DNA of 64,000 nucleotides from Diphasiastrum complanatum. Its lineage: Eukaryota > Streptophyta > Lycopodiopsida > Lycopodiales > Lycopodiaceae. The DNA lies in contig CM055094.1 of the NCBI GenBank assembly GCA_029204225.1, forward strand, positions 70,404,252-70,468,251, written 5' to 3'. Shown one piece after another: positions 52,633-63,485 of this stretch. The notes under the pieces are model-generated. The model saw nothing but the letters and a program-made list of their open reading frames with translations, searched no databases and was not told where the DNA came from. Within the stretch, counting starts at the first letter, position 1, and each line of letters begins with the position of its first letter. A program made the translations under genes and the position numbers.

Positions 52633-54987
52633 TTAACCTCCCTCTGTTTCAAAACCTTCCGATTGTCTCATGTATACCTCGTCATGCAGGATCCCATTTA
52701 AAAATGCCGTCTTCACGTCTAGTTGATGTATCTCGAAGTCCTGAGCAGTCGCCCATGCCAGCAACAATCTGATGGAGCCTATCCTGGCCACAGGGGCGAA
52801 TGTCTCCTCAAAATCCATTCCCTCCACTTGAGCACACCCCTTGGCTACTAATATGGCCTTGAACCTTTCTAATTTCCCATCTGCATCATACTTCAGCTTA
52901 AAAATCCATTTACAGCTGATTACTTTCCTCCCCTTTGGCAAATCTGTGAGTGTCCATGCGTTATTTCTATGCATGGAGTCCATTTCGTCTCTCATGGCAG
53001 TTATCCATTGCTCCCTGTCCTGGCTTGTGCCAGCTTGGTTGTAGTTGTCTGGTTCCACGTTCCCTTTCTCTATTAACATGGCCATGTCATTCAGTTTGGA
53101 TGGCAGCCTCCTCACCCTCGTTGAGCGTCTCAGGACTTGTTCCTCTTCAGAGACTAAAGGTTCTAGATGATCATTCCCATCGTCTGGGAATGATCCACCA
53201 TCCAGCTGAGTCTTCTCGATTTCTTCAATCAATCTATTGGGCATGTTCTCTGATCTGCATGCCTCCGTGCTCGTACTGCTATCGTCAGACACTGTGATTA
53301 TGGGTATGTTTGAATCCCCAAAAGATAATATAGGCTCCTTCATATGTTTCCCATCTGTACCATAGGTCTCATCTTCGTTGAAGATGGCATCTTTGGCTAC
53401 CAGGAACTTCTTCCCTACAGGGTCGTAGAGTTTGTATTCCATGACACCATCAGGGTAACCCACAAAGATGCATTTCAAACCCTTAGCATCTAGTTTCTTT
53501 CTCTTTTCTTTTGGGATATGAGCATAGGCCACACATCCAAAAACTTTTAGATAACTCACACTGGGTTTCTTCCTGAACCACAGCTCAAAAGGTGTTTTTC
53601 CTGTGACAGCTTTGGTAGGAGACCTATTGAGTACATGACAGGCTGTGCTAACAGCCTCTCCCCATAGACTTCTTGGAAGTTCTTTCTCGTGATGCATGCA
53701 CCTTACCATCTCTACCAGAGTGCAGTTCTTGCGCTCTGCCACTCCATTATGCTCTGGCGTGTAAGGGACTGTGAACTCTCTTTTGATACCGTGAGTGTTG
53801 CACAAAGCATCAAACTCTTTGCTGCGGTATTCACCTCCATTATCGCACCTTAACCTCTTTATTTTCCTGCCTGTCTGATTCTCTGCTAGCGCCATGAATT
53901 TTAGAGTTTCGCTCTTGTTCTTGATCATACACACCCTGATGACTTTGGAGTAGTCGTCTATAAATGACACAAAGTACCTGGATCCTCCTATGGATGCCAC
54001 ATCCATTGGTCCGCACAGGTCTGAATGAATTAATTCCAGCAACTCTGATGCTCGATCTGACAGGCTCTTGGAAAATGGCATTTTGTGTTGCTTGCCATAC
54101 ACACATACCTCGCACCTGTCAATGCATCCTTCAAGATTGTAGTCAAAATCATCCAACGTGACTTCCTTTGCTAATGTCTGCAAGCTCCTACCTCCCAAGT
54201 GTCCCATCCTCCTGTGCCAGAGGTTGTCCTTGTTTTTGGACTCCAGGATTGTGTATGCCATTGATCTTTCTATGGTTCCTCCTTGTAGTTGGTACAAACC
54301 ACTCGACCCCATCCTGAAGCCTATGCCTATTATGTCTTCGTCATCCGCAATTGCACAGCCTTGTCTCTTGAATGATACTTCCATTCCTTTGTATGTGAGA
54401 CATCCTATGGAAATTAAGCTCTTTGCCAAGTTTGGTACATGAAGCACCTCTTGGATTACTAGTTCTCTTCCTCCACCTAGCCATATCGCGACAGCTCCAA
54501 CGCAAACCACATCTGCTCTCCCTCTATCTCCTACAATGATCTCCTTCTTTGTGGTGACCAATTCATACATGATGTACCCTTTTCTTTCAAACATCATATG
54601 AGACGTTGCGCCCGAATCCAGGTACCAGCAAGAATCCACTGTCTCGTTCGCTTGTTCCTTAGTGACGTCAAGTTTGGTACATGAAGCACCTCTTGGATTA
54701 CCAGTTCTCTTCCTCCACCTAGCCATATCGCAACAGCTCCAACGCCAACCACATCCGCTCTCCCTCTATCTCCTACAGTGATCTCCCTCTTTGTGGTGAC
54801 CAATTCATACGTGGTGTACCCTTTTCTTTCAAACGTCATATGAGACGTTGCGCCCAAATCCAGGTACCAGCAAGAATCCACTGTCTCAGTCGCTTGTTCC
54901 TTAGTGACGTCAAGTTTTACCATGCTTCCGTTGCTACTTCCTGATGAGACATCATATTTGTTGTCTTCTCCTTTGATTACCACCATC
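52633..54987 (-). pseudogene. Ty1/copia protease, integrase and RT start (element IV)
   Basis: Minus strand, in order: protease CWYLDSGATSHM (about 54,595-54,630); LWHRRMGHLGGRSLQTLAKE; a CEVC zinc pair; integrase core FVSFIDDYSK (about 53,950), RCDNGGEY (about 53,840) and NGVAERKNC (about 53,730); FELWFRKKPSVSYLKVFGCV; the Chromo-like end FVGYPDG; RT WKWIF/WIFKLKYDADGKLER, FEETFAPVARIGSIRLLLAW and HQLDVKTAFLNGILHDEVYM. TAA at 52,633-52,635 stops the frame within the RT. A 242-bp tandem duplication (54,431-54,914) repeats the protease start out of phase, so a second, upstream DLGATSHM copy lies at about 54,850. Confidence 0.9.
54431..54914 (-). repeat. 242-bp tandem duplication within copia protease
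   Basis: Units 54,431-54,672 and 54,673-54,914 differ at scattered positions. Both start after CAAGTTT. The period is not divisible by three, so it breaks the frame. Confidence 0.8.
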
Positions 54988-55719
54988 TAGCCATATACTT
55001 TGGGTGGTTCCTCATCTTCCTCGACCAGGTTGGCCTCAGAGTCCTCACCCCGCTTTAGATCTTCTTTTCTCTTTCTGCAGTCTCGGAGGAAGTGTCCGAC
55101 TTGGTCACAATAGAAACACTTTTTCTCTGATTTCTTCTTTCTTTCATCACTCCATCCTTGTCCTCCTCCCTACTTGTCGTTGGGCTGCTCTCCATCCTTG
55201 ATCTGAGTCCTCCTGAAGCTTGATAACAGCGCCATCTCGTCTGATGCTGGGTTAACCTTTCGTCGTGCCTCTTCCTGCAACAACCTTCTGGTCACGAAAT
55301 CTAGATCGAGTTTTTCCTCAAACCCATCCAAGGTCATGACTAGAGGATCATAGCTCGCAGGCAGGCTGGTTATCAGCGTGTAGATCAGTTGCCTCTTGTC
55401 CAGTACAGCTCCTGCAGTTTCCATCTGCCTCCAAATACATTTGATCTTGTCAATGTGACCTACCATTGAATCCCCTTCGATCATCTTGGTTGTGCTAAGC
55501 TGCCGATGCAGGGTCAGTATGCTCGAAAAATCGGTCGCCTCATAACTCTTCTTGAGCACTTGCCAAACCTCCTTGGTCGTTTCAGTGTCTCGCACTTGCA
55601 CGACTGCTGCGTCCCCTAGCGCCATGCATAGTATCATGTAAGCTTTGGCCTCCTTCGCATTGATGGCCTCCGCCTGGACCACGTTCTTGGGACGTCCCTC
55701 CTCGTCCATCTCAATCACG
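54988..55719 (-). pseudogene. Ty1/copia gag (element IV), N-terminally truncated
   Basis: Minus strand: AEAINAKEAKAYMILCMALG, EVWQVLKKSYEATDFSSILT and IYTLITSLPASYDPLVMTLD match the UBN2 gag pattern. After a TAG at 55,170 the knuckle CFYCDQVGHFLRDC follows at about 55,076-55,117, and then another TAG at 54,989. The first gag helices (usually NYxxW...) are missing: at 55,719/55,720 the sequence switches to gypsy RNase H. The 5' LTR is absent. Confidence 0.85.
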
Positions 55720-57060
55720 AAATGCAAAGTGCGTTTCCATGAGATAATGACGAAATTTCCTAACATAAAAAATCATGGCTAGCGCTTCACGTTCTATTGT
55801 TGAATAATTCTCATCTGGATCTGTAAGTTGTCTGCTTGCAAATCGTATAGGATAATCATTCTTATAGTCACCTAGCTGCGTCAAAACTGATCCAATGGCG
55901 TATTTTGAGGCATCCGTATGAACATGTAACTCTAATGTCCAATTTGGAGAACGCAGTATTGGTGCTAAAGATAATGTTTTTTTTAACTTTTCAAAGGCTT
56001 CTAACGCCTCTACAGTCCAAATAGAAACAATAGTTAATTTGTATATAGGTCGTGCTAAATTCGCAAAGAAGATAATAAAATTTTCATAGTAGTTCGCATG
56101 ACCCATAAACACATAAATTCCTCGAATTGTTGTTGGCGGTGGCAATTCCACAATAAATTTGATCTTAGAATAATCGGTGGCAATACCATGTCTTGATATC
56201 ACATGTCCAAGCACCACTCCGTGAGAAACCCATATCTGGCATTTTTTTGGATTTAGAGAAATCTGATATTTGCGGCATCTTTCAAAGACTTTCTCCAATC
56301 GATCCAGGTGGTATGTATCTGTACTATGAACTCCCGAGTCGTCCAATTAAATTTCAAGGAATTTCTGCAGATAATCTTTAAGACAAATTGCATTATTTTT
56401 TGGAATGAACTTGGTGCATTACAGAGTCCAAACGACATTACTTTGTAAGCATAGGTGTCCCATTCTGTTGCAAAAGCAATTTTGTGGTGATCGGCAGGTG
56501 CAATCTTAACCTGGTCGTAACCACTAAATCCATCCAGGAAACTATAAGCTTATGCTCCAGCATGGCGATCCAAAATGCTTTCAGTAAAAGGTAACGGAAA
56601 GTGATCTTTCCGTGTCACTTTATTCAATGCTTTGAGATTCACACAGATTCGCAATTTTCCATTTTTCTTAGGAACAATGACAATTGGTGAAATCCATTTG
56701 GTATGCTTGATCTCATAAATGAAATCGGCGTCAAGCAATCTCTGAATTTCTTTCTTTATCAGATCTGCCACATTAGGATTACAACGATAGAACTTTGTAA
56801 CCTTTGGTACTGCATCAGGTACTAAAGGTATGGTATGTTCAATGACTGATGCTGAAATACCCTTCAAATCTTGATAAGTCCATGCAAAACAATCTTGATA
56901 CTTAATAAGTAGCAAACAAAGTGCTTGATACTGTTCAGGAGTAAGTTGTGATCCCACTTGTACAATCTTTTCTGGTTCTCCTGGTTCTGCAAGATTCATT
57001 GGCTGCGTCCTAGCTGGGCCATCGTAAATCTCTTTAGATTTTGGCATGTGTCCTTCAGGT
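55720..57060 (-). pseudogene. Ty3/gypsy reverse transcriptase and RNase H start (element III)
   Basis: Minus strand: PVPDAVPKVTKFYRCN-type text, DADFIYEIKHTKWISPIVIV, GKLRICVNLKALNKVTRKDH, then a TAA near 56,551, FLDGFSGYDQVKIAPADHHK and MSFGLCNAPSSFQKIMQFVL. At the catalytic site the Tyr codon of YLDD is TAA (56,347-56,349), with LDD intact. After it come HLDRLEKVFERCRKYQISLN and RNase H LHVHTDASKYAIGSVLTQLG, STIEREALAMIFYVRKFRHY. It ends at METHFAF (55,720), fused to copia gag. RNase H end and integrase are missing. Confidence 0.85.
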
Positions 57061-58600
57061 TCATCATTTGCTTGTTGTTTTTCGAAAGGACTTGTCTTGG
57101 ATCTTCGTTTAGTCTTCTTAGTAGGAATTGATCGTGGAGGTGATGACTTTCGGGATGATAAATCTTTCTTCTCAGGTGAAGACTTCCTAGACGATGATGT
57201 CTTCTGGAGATCGGACTTGAAGAATCATTCTTGACTTTTCTTTTGCCTTTATCCAATAGAGGTGGCACTTCCTTTAAATTGATCTTTTGAGGGGGATTTT
57301 CCCGTTTCAGGACCATATTATAATGTTGCTTTGCTTGTTTCTTCATCATCGAACCTGTCATCCTGTCTCCCTTCAATATGACTGCTTCGGACGATTTGAT
57401 TGTTGGTTCATCAGGAACATTACACACTCCAAATCTGGTCGGATCCATATGATGTAGAATCTGTTCATCCGTAAGTTCTGCATTGCCATCATAAGTTAAG
57501 ACATGGCTCATTGGTATGAGATCATCCTCATTTGGACCTGGTATAGGTTTCATTGATATCCAAGCTACATTCAGCACATTTAGTGGAAACGTGATTGGCA
57601 TATCCAAAGTTCGAACTAACAAGGAAATCTCGCTCATCTCTAATTGAATATCTTGTTGACACATATATCCTGCTGTACAATCAATTGTTGCAAGAGCTTC
57701 GTTCCAATTGACGATATCCGTTTGAGAATCGTAGTGAACTCCCGATTTTTTCTCTGGTCGATCACAAGTGTGATCCGTTGTTGATGAATCGTCATCCGCT
57801 TTTTGAACCACTGGCTTGATAGTCCAAGTTGTAGGATCAATTTTAAGTACACGTTCAAGATTTTCAAAAGTGATTTTGCCGGTACCCCAGTTATGAATTA
57901 CTTGCGCAACTCGTAACCATGGACATCCTAAGAGAACTCGATAGACATTTGGTGCTTCTGGTAAGTCCATCATGATGAAAGTAATGACAAACTATACTCC
58001 TGCAATCCTGACAAGTATATCTTCCACCATTCCTCGTGGACGAACCGTCGTTTGATCAGCTAGCTTAATAGCAAAAGTAGCAGGCTTAATCTTTGTAAGG
58101 CCCCATTTTGTACATAGCTTTGTAGAAAACAGGTTAACTCCTGAACCACCGTCTATCATGGTTGCTTCTATAGAAAATCGTCTATGTTGTATCGGCAGAG
58201 TGATATTCTTTTGTTGACTTTCCCAAGCTGCTCCAACATATAGTACATCGTTAGATTCTTCAAATCGAGCACAAAAAAGTAGCTCCTGATGGTCTTCTGA
58301 TTCTTCTTGAGCTAACTTTTATGCTAAGACTTCTTTTGCTTTTGGCACCAACTTTAGGAGCTCTCCCAATGAGATATTGATCTTGCTAGACAAAATATTC
58401 ATGAGTAATTCTATATGCGGTGCTTCTAGTTCAATCATCTTGAAGGGTTCTTCGTGATGATGTAATTGATCATTCATATCCGTACGTAAATTTCTTGGAG
58501 GCTGCAATGGTGAAGACCGCACTTCAGCTGTTACTTTAGCAGCTTCAAGTTCCTCTTCTTCTTGCAGATGCTTAATCCACTGTCTCATATCCTGATATTT
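57061..58600 (-). pseudogene. Ty3/gypsy protease and spacer (element III)
   Basis: Minus strand: SLGELLKLVPKAKEVLA (stop near 58,319), LLFCARFEESNDVLYVGAAW, and the protease site ATMIDGGSGVNLFSTKLC (58,170-58,120; DGGSG is a typical gypsy variant). A TAG lies near 57,990, then VYRVLLGCPWLRVAQVIHNW, and a spacer with DPTRFGVCNVPDEPTIKSSE and MMKKQAKQHYNMVLKRENPP. In the spacer the frame changes and runs to 56,996. Confidence 0.75.
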
Positions 58601-60154
58601 TCATTTTTCTGTATTAAAATTTGGATAGACTTCTGATGCTGTTGGTGTATCGTTCAATGGTATAGAATCAGCAGGTACTAAATCCACTACTGGTTCTTTT
58701 TGCTTTTGTGCTCTGGTGACCATCATCAAGGGTGCACTTGGTTTATTATGAGCTACCGATCCTTGCTTGATTGTTATCAAATTTACAGGTGCTGTAGCTG
58801 GTGGTGGCTTTGGTCTTGCTGGACAGTCTTTAGAGCAATGCCCATATCCATAGTCATGACAAAATGGTACAAATTTTTCTTTATTTGGGCATTCTGCAAC
58901 TCTATGATTTTCTCCACATGCAAAGAATCCAAGTGGTGCTCTGGCCCAATTTCTCGAGGCTTGTTGTTGAGCGGCGACATAAATGACATACTGTTCTGAA
59001 GATCTACCTTCCTGATCATTACCATAGCTCCATTGCTCAGCACTTCCGTAAGGTTATGGTTCCATCAGATTGGCAGGAGGAGCGGAGTGCTTTGTTGGGG
59101 CAGGCAAAGCTAGACGTTCCGAGTATCCAAGAGTAGATTGTTGTAGTCTTGCTGCTGGATTGCCTCCATACAGTGGATCTTGATATCCCATCTGGACATA
59201 CCGTTGCTGAATCATTTGAGGGTTGAAGTTGCAAAAGGCAGTCTCATGTTCAGGTGAATTACACAGATGGCAAACACAGATTTCCATTCGTTTTTTCAAT
59301 TGAGGACACTCGTTCACTGTGTGATTTCCTATACAAATAGAACACCAGACATTTTTCCTACTAGGAAAAGTCTTTGCAAACTTCTCAGGTTCCTTGTTCA
59401 CTTTTTTGTGGAAATTTTCCAATGCTTTGATCTTCTCATCAAATTGCAACTGCAACTTTTCCATCTATTTCTGCTGGGTCTTCCCAAGTTTCTCGTACTC
59501 ATTGAGCATCATTTCTGCAGTAGCATTGGCATTCGTTAATGCAATAGTGGTGGATGTCGTAGTAGTCTGCCCTGTTGTATAAGACAACATACTAACATTC
59601 GGCTCATCATCTGAATCTTCATCCTCCTCCCGAATTGCATCGCCCATCGCATTTTGCAAAAGTGCGTACTCATTATAGCGTTTCAGTTCACGTCTGATCT
59701 GTTTAGGTAGACCTGACAAAAAACACATAATCATGGCATTTTCATTAATCAGCTTATTCTCACATTCAGATCTAAGACATTTCACCCTTTCGATGTAATC
59801 TCGAACCATTGCTCGCTTTTCCATTTTAATTTTACTTACAAGTAGGAAAGGGTCTTCCATAAACTTCTGCGGTTTGAACCGTGTGATAAGGGCTCGTTTA
59901 ACAGCTTCCCAGTCTGTATGCTCAATTTCATCTTGGTTATAGTACCAATCTTGTGCTGCGCCTGTTAAGGCCATAGGAAACAACTTAAGTTTATCTTGAG
60001 GATAAATCTCACCATAGACTTCACAAGATCCAGCATAGATCTGAAGAAATCGAACTGGATCTGTTAATCCATTATATTTGGGTAGATCCAATCGGGGTGC
60101 TCTTCTAACAATAATTGGATTGACCTCCTGTGGAGCACCTCCAGGGGCAGCCAT
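58601..60154 (-). pseudogene. Ty3/gypsy gag (element III)
   Basis: Start MAAPGGAPQEVNPIIVRRAP at 60,154. The capsid pattern is LTGAAQDWYYNQDEIEHTDW, AVKRALITRFKPQKFMEDPF and MCFLSGLPKQIRRELKRYNE. A TAG at 59,465 (CAG in element II) interrupts a coiled coil. Two knuckles follow, CSICIGNHTVNEC (CX2CX3HX4C) and CHLCNSPEHETAFC (CX2CX4HX4C), at 59,345-59,225, then further Cys-rich text (CHDYGYGHCSKDC, about 58,820-58,860). Best-preserved gypsy gag of the window; 229 codons to the first stop. Confidence 0.85.
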
Positions 60155-61369
60155 TTAGATCAATTTGATAATCTGATTGGATATAGATTTTTTCAAAAAC
60201 TATCTCAGATTAGATCTGCTAGCTCTATTCCACTTTTCAAGAATCTGATTCTATATGATGAAAAACTACCCAAAATTCGATCAATCGATACTTCTCAGAA
60301 AATAATAGATCTCTCAGAGTCCAATTCAGAATATATCAGATCTGATCCAAATTTTGATAGAGACTTGATCTAGAAAATCAGAAACTATAAATAGGACTGG
60401 CGAAGGTTCTCTAGACGAAGGTTGTCTCAGCGAAGGTTCAACAGTGCTATTTTGGGATAAAAACTCTCTGAACAATTTTCTGGCAATTTCTTGGGAAATA
60501 ACCCTCGCCGACTTCTCAGATGGAAGATCTGACACAGATAAAACTATGGACAGCTGGACGAAGGTTTCTAACACAAGAAAATACATTTTTTGTGATCTGA
60601 CGAGGGTAAAAATCAAGATTTTTTGTGATCTGATCAAGATAAATCTTCGCCAAACTCAAAAATAGTATTTTTATATAAATAGAATGTTTTGGAAACTCAG
60701 CGAAGGTTCAGGCGAAGGTTCGCGCGAAGGATCAAGAGTAATACTGATAATTTTGCAAAAAAGTGACTTTTTTGGCAAAAGTATGACAATATGACAACTG
60801 ATCCTCTGAAAACCTTCCTATTTTTGGTGTTATTCTTCGCCGACCTGGCAGTAGATAGATCTAAATCACATCTAAGCACAGTGAATTGGGCGAAGGTTCT
60901 TTTTTTGTATTTTTAGGATTTTGATAATTTTTGGTGTTTTTTGGTGGTTCTTTTGATGTTTCTAAAAATCTGCTGGGAATTAATCTTCGCCCTTCAAAAT
61001 GAAGGTTTTGTAAACAAAACTAAAGGTGTTTGCAACTTGGTGAAGGTATCCTGATTGAGGGTAAAAAGTTCTGGGCTTTGATGACGCTTTTTGCCTCTTT
61101 TTGACCAAATTTGACAGATTTGACCGATTTTTGTTATTTTCTCTAATGTCTCAGATCCAAATGGATCTTAAGATTGGTGATATGAATAGCTTTCCCTGTT
61201 TAATAATTAGATTATATTTGAAACAAGCAAATCCACTCAAAACCTAGCAAAATCAATCACAAACTAACCCTACAATGCAGTTTTAACACTATTCATGCCA
61301 CGACAAGATGCCTAATGCAAGCTAACCATCAGCCAAACATGCTGCAAACTGAAAAATTGGCATAGCTCC
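60155..61369 (-). other. Gypsy element III 5' leader with GCGAAGGTT motifs
   Basis: 1.2 kb without coding frame. More than a dozen GCGAAGGTT-type motifs in both orientations lie at 60,390-61,050. Confidence 0.6.
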
Positions 61370-61384
61370 TTGGCAACGGTGCCA
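61370..61384 (-). other. Gypsy primer-binding site (element III)
   Basis: Minus strand TGGCACCGTTGCCAA next to the LTR end at 61,389. Confidence 0.6.
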
Positions 61385-61388
61385 AAAT

Positions 61389-61558
61389 TGTAGTGGGTTT
61401 CTTTCCTTGCCTAACCTGAATCCAAGATCTAGTCAATCTAGCATCAAAGAGACGGAGTTAGTTGTCACGCGGAGGTTCGTTCCCATGAGAGCGATAGTAT
61501 AGTTCAGATTTCAACATGAATGGAGGATCTAACACTAACATCCATTAACTGAGATCTA
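61389..61558 (-). repeat. Ty3/gypsy 5' LTR fragment (element III)
   Basis: Matches the last ~170 bases of the element II LTR (45,096-45,265), then breaks at TCCATTAAC, where CACTA-end sequence starts. Confidence 0.7.
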
Positions 61559-61559
61559 T

Positions 61560-61843
61560 TTTCATTCTGTTTTATATTGTGGTTTATACCGAAGGGCCTT
61601 TCTTTATCAATCTCGGTGTTCCCTCGGTTAACAGAGTGTCTTGGAATGCCTCTGGCCACATGGACCCTCTTTATAACCCTCTCTATAAATGTCTCAAAAA
61701 CAAGTGCAGATTTGGTAGGCTTATACCAAACAATACCGGATCCAAGGCTCGAGCATTCCACTCCCCGCGCGACCCATTTTAAAAACTATCTTTCAAAGAA
61801 ACGCTAAAAAAAAACCTTGGAAATCGCCCGTCCTCTTGTAGTG
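61560..61843 (-). mobile_element. CACTA element terminus, inverted copy
   Basis: Minus strand from 61,843: CACTACAAGAGGACGGGCGA, then about 100 bases matching 12,270-12,345, and a TATA-like GGTTATAAAGAGGG. It is cut by the gypsy LTR fragment at about 61,559. A piece of the same region is at 32,512-32,575. Confidence 0.7.
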
Positions 61844-62530
61844 CCTATACCAAAATTTTGTACTTTGCTCTAGCTAGATTTGTAGTGGTTTTTCTTATGG
61901 CCTTTAGTCTAAATCTGTTTGGATGTCTGGACATCCTCCATACAAACTCTGGTCTTTAAAAAATAAACATTGTTATTTTTTCTCTTCATCAATGGGATTT
62001 TGTGTATCTTCTTGATTAACATTTTGCTTGATGTCCTCAATTGATGTGTATGTCTGGTCATCAACATTTGATCTAATTCCATCATCCATGGCACCAAGGT
62101 TCCCTGTATTTTTGGAAAATTTCCCATTTTATTTTCTCAACTTTGATTTTGCATTGGTTCCAAGTGTTTGCAAATATGACACTATATTTGATGGAGAATT
62201 TTTGTGCAATATCAGCATAATATTTTTTTGATGGAATGGATATAATTCTAGATGAGGCTACTTTCTCATCTCTATATTTCCACTTTATTTTCTCTACTTT
62301 GGTTTTGCATTGGTTCCAGGTCTTTGCAAGTATGACACTATATTTGATGGACAAATTTTGCGTAATATCAATGCAATGTCTTCTTGACAAATTACATCTT
62401 TTCAATGGTAACTATTTTTTGTCAAAATTATCTAACAACAAGTTAATCTCTAATTCTAACATGGTATTTCCAACTTATCTCTTTCCAGTTGAAAAGTTTG
62501 GCATTGTCATCGTTTTTGTGGATTTAATAG
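61844..62530 (-). pseudogene. MYB/SANT-like segment, two units (inverted copy)
   Basis: Minus strand 62,405-62,100 repeats the duplicated ITQNLSIKYSVILAKTWNQC / IAQKFSIKYSVIFANTWNQC units of 11.6-12.2 kb, with an acidic tail and stops. It is again directly outside the CACTA terminus. Upstream to 62,530 it matches 37,720-37,810. Confidence 0.5.
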
Positions 62531-62680
62531 AATCGTATGTTTCTTACAAATTTTGTTCAAATTTTATTGGTTTCAAATGCTCTAATTGGCTTCGTAAATC
62601 TAAATGAAAGGACAATCAAGTATTGGCATGAGATCAAAATCAGAAACACCTTTTGAACCATTTGTTTGTGAACATTTTTC

Positions 62681-62964
62681 TTTGGAGACAAGACAAGATA
62701 ATTATTTCAAGAAATGCATTCTAAATTTTTGTGAGCACAATTATGTTAGTGGAGCATGTTAATATGCTTAGACATATTTTGAATCTATAAGATTTGAATT
62801 GTGCTTTTAAATATATATATATATATATCTATATCTTTGGACACAAGACAAGATAATTATTTCAAGAAATGCATTTTAAATTTTTATGAGCACGATTATG
62901 TTAGTGGAGTATGTTAATATGCTTAGACATATTTTGAATCTATAAGATTTAAATTGTGCTTTTA
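62681..62964 (+). repeat. 155-bp tandem duplication with (TA)n
   Basis: TTTGGAGACAAGACAAGATAATT at 62,681 recurs at 62,836 as TTTGGACACAAGACAAG and both units run on to GTGCTTTTA. The inverted counterpart at 37,404-37,560 has only one unit. Confidence 0.8.
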
Positions 62965-62970
62965 GTCTAT

Positions 62971-62978
<8 letters not shown>

Positions 62979-63032
<54 letters not shown>
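62979..63032. repeat. (TA)n microsatellite
   Basis: About 26 AT/TA units. A shorter run lies at 62,809-62,828. Confidence 0.9.
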
Positions 63033-63039
<7 letters not shown>

Positions 63040-63059
63040 CTACTAAAGAGTGTCTGTCC

Positions 63060-63485
63060 TTGACACCGGGGCAATGGACGACCAACAATCTATGTGGCGG
63101 CTTGCGATCGAGACATGTGGATGATGCTCAAAGTGGGCAATTGATGATTAAAGGCGGCGGACGGGCCGACGATCGACAAATTTGGGTTACGACCGATGGT
63201 TTGGATCAAAGGTCGATGGTTTGGTCAAAAGTTATCACTGACAATTAGCCAAAATTTTGGGTGGCGGCCAATGTTTGGGGTGGATGGCCAATGGTCATAC
63301 AAATATGGTGTTGATTTAAGTGGCCGCCGACGATCTGGGTGACGGTCGATGATTTGGATGGTGGCTGATCTCGCACATCTTGCATCTCGTAACATATCTC
63401 ACACATCTCGGCCATAGTAGGGGTCAAAATCTAACCATGTTCAACAACAACACAAGGAGTATCATAATAAAAAGTTGACGGGCAC
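63060..63485. repeat. GC-rich CGATGGTxxGGGTxG repeat block
   Basis: Imperfect units of the type GGTCGATGGTTTGGGT occur; inverted counterpart at 36,926-37,350. Open frames through it differ on both strands and are not taken as genes. Confidence 0.55.
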
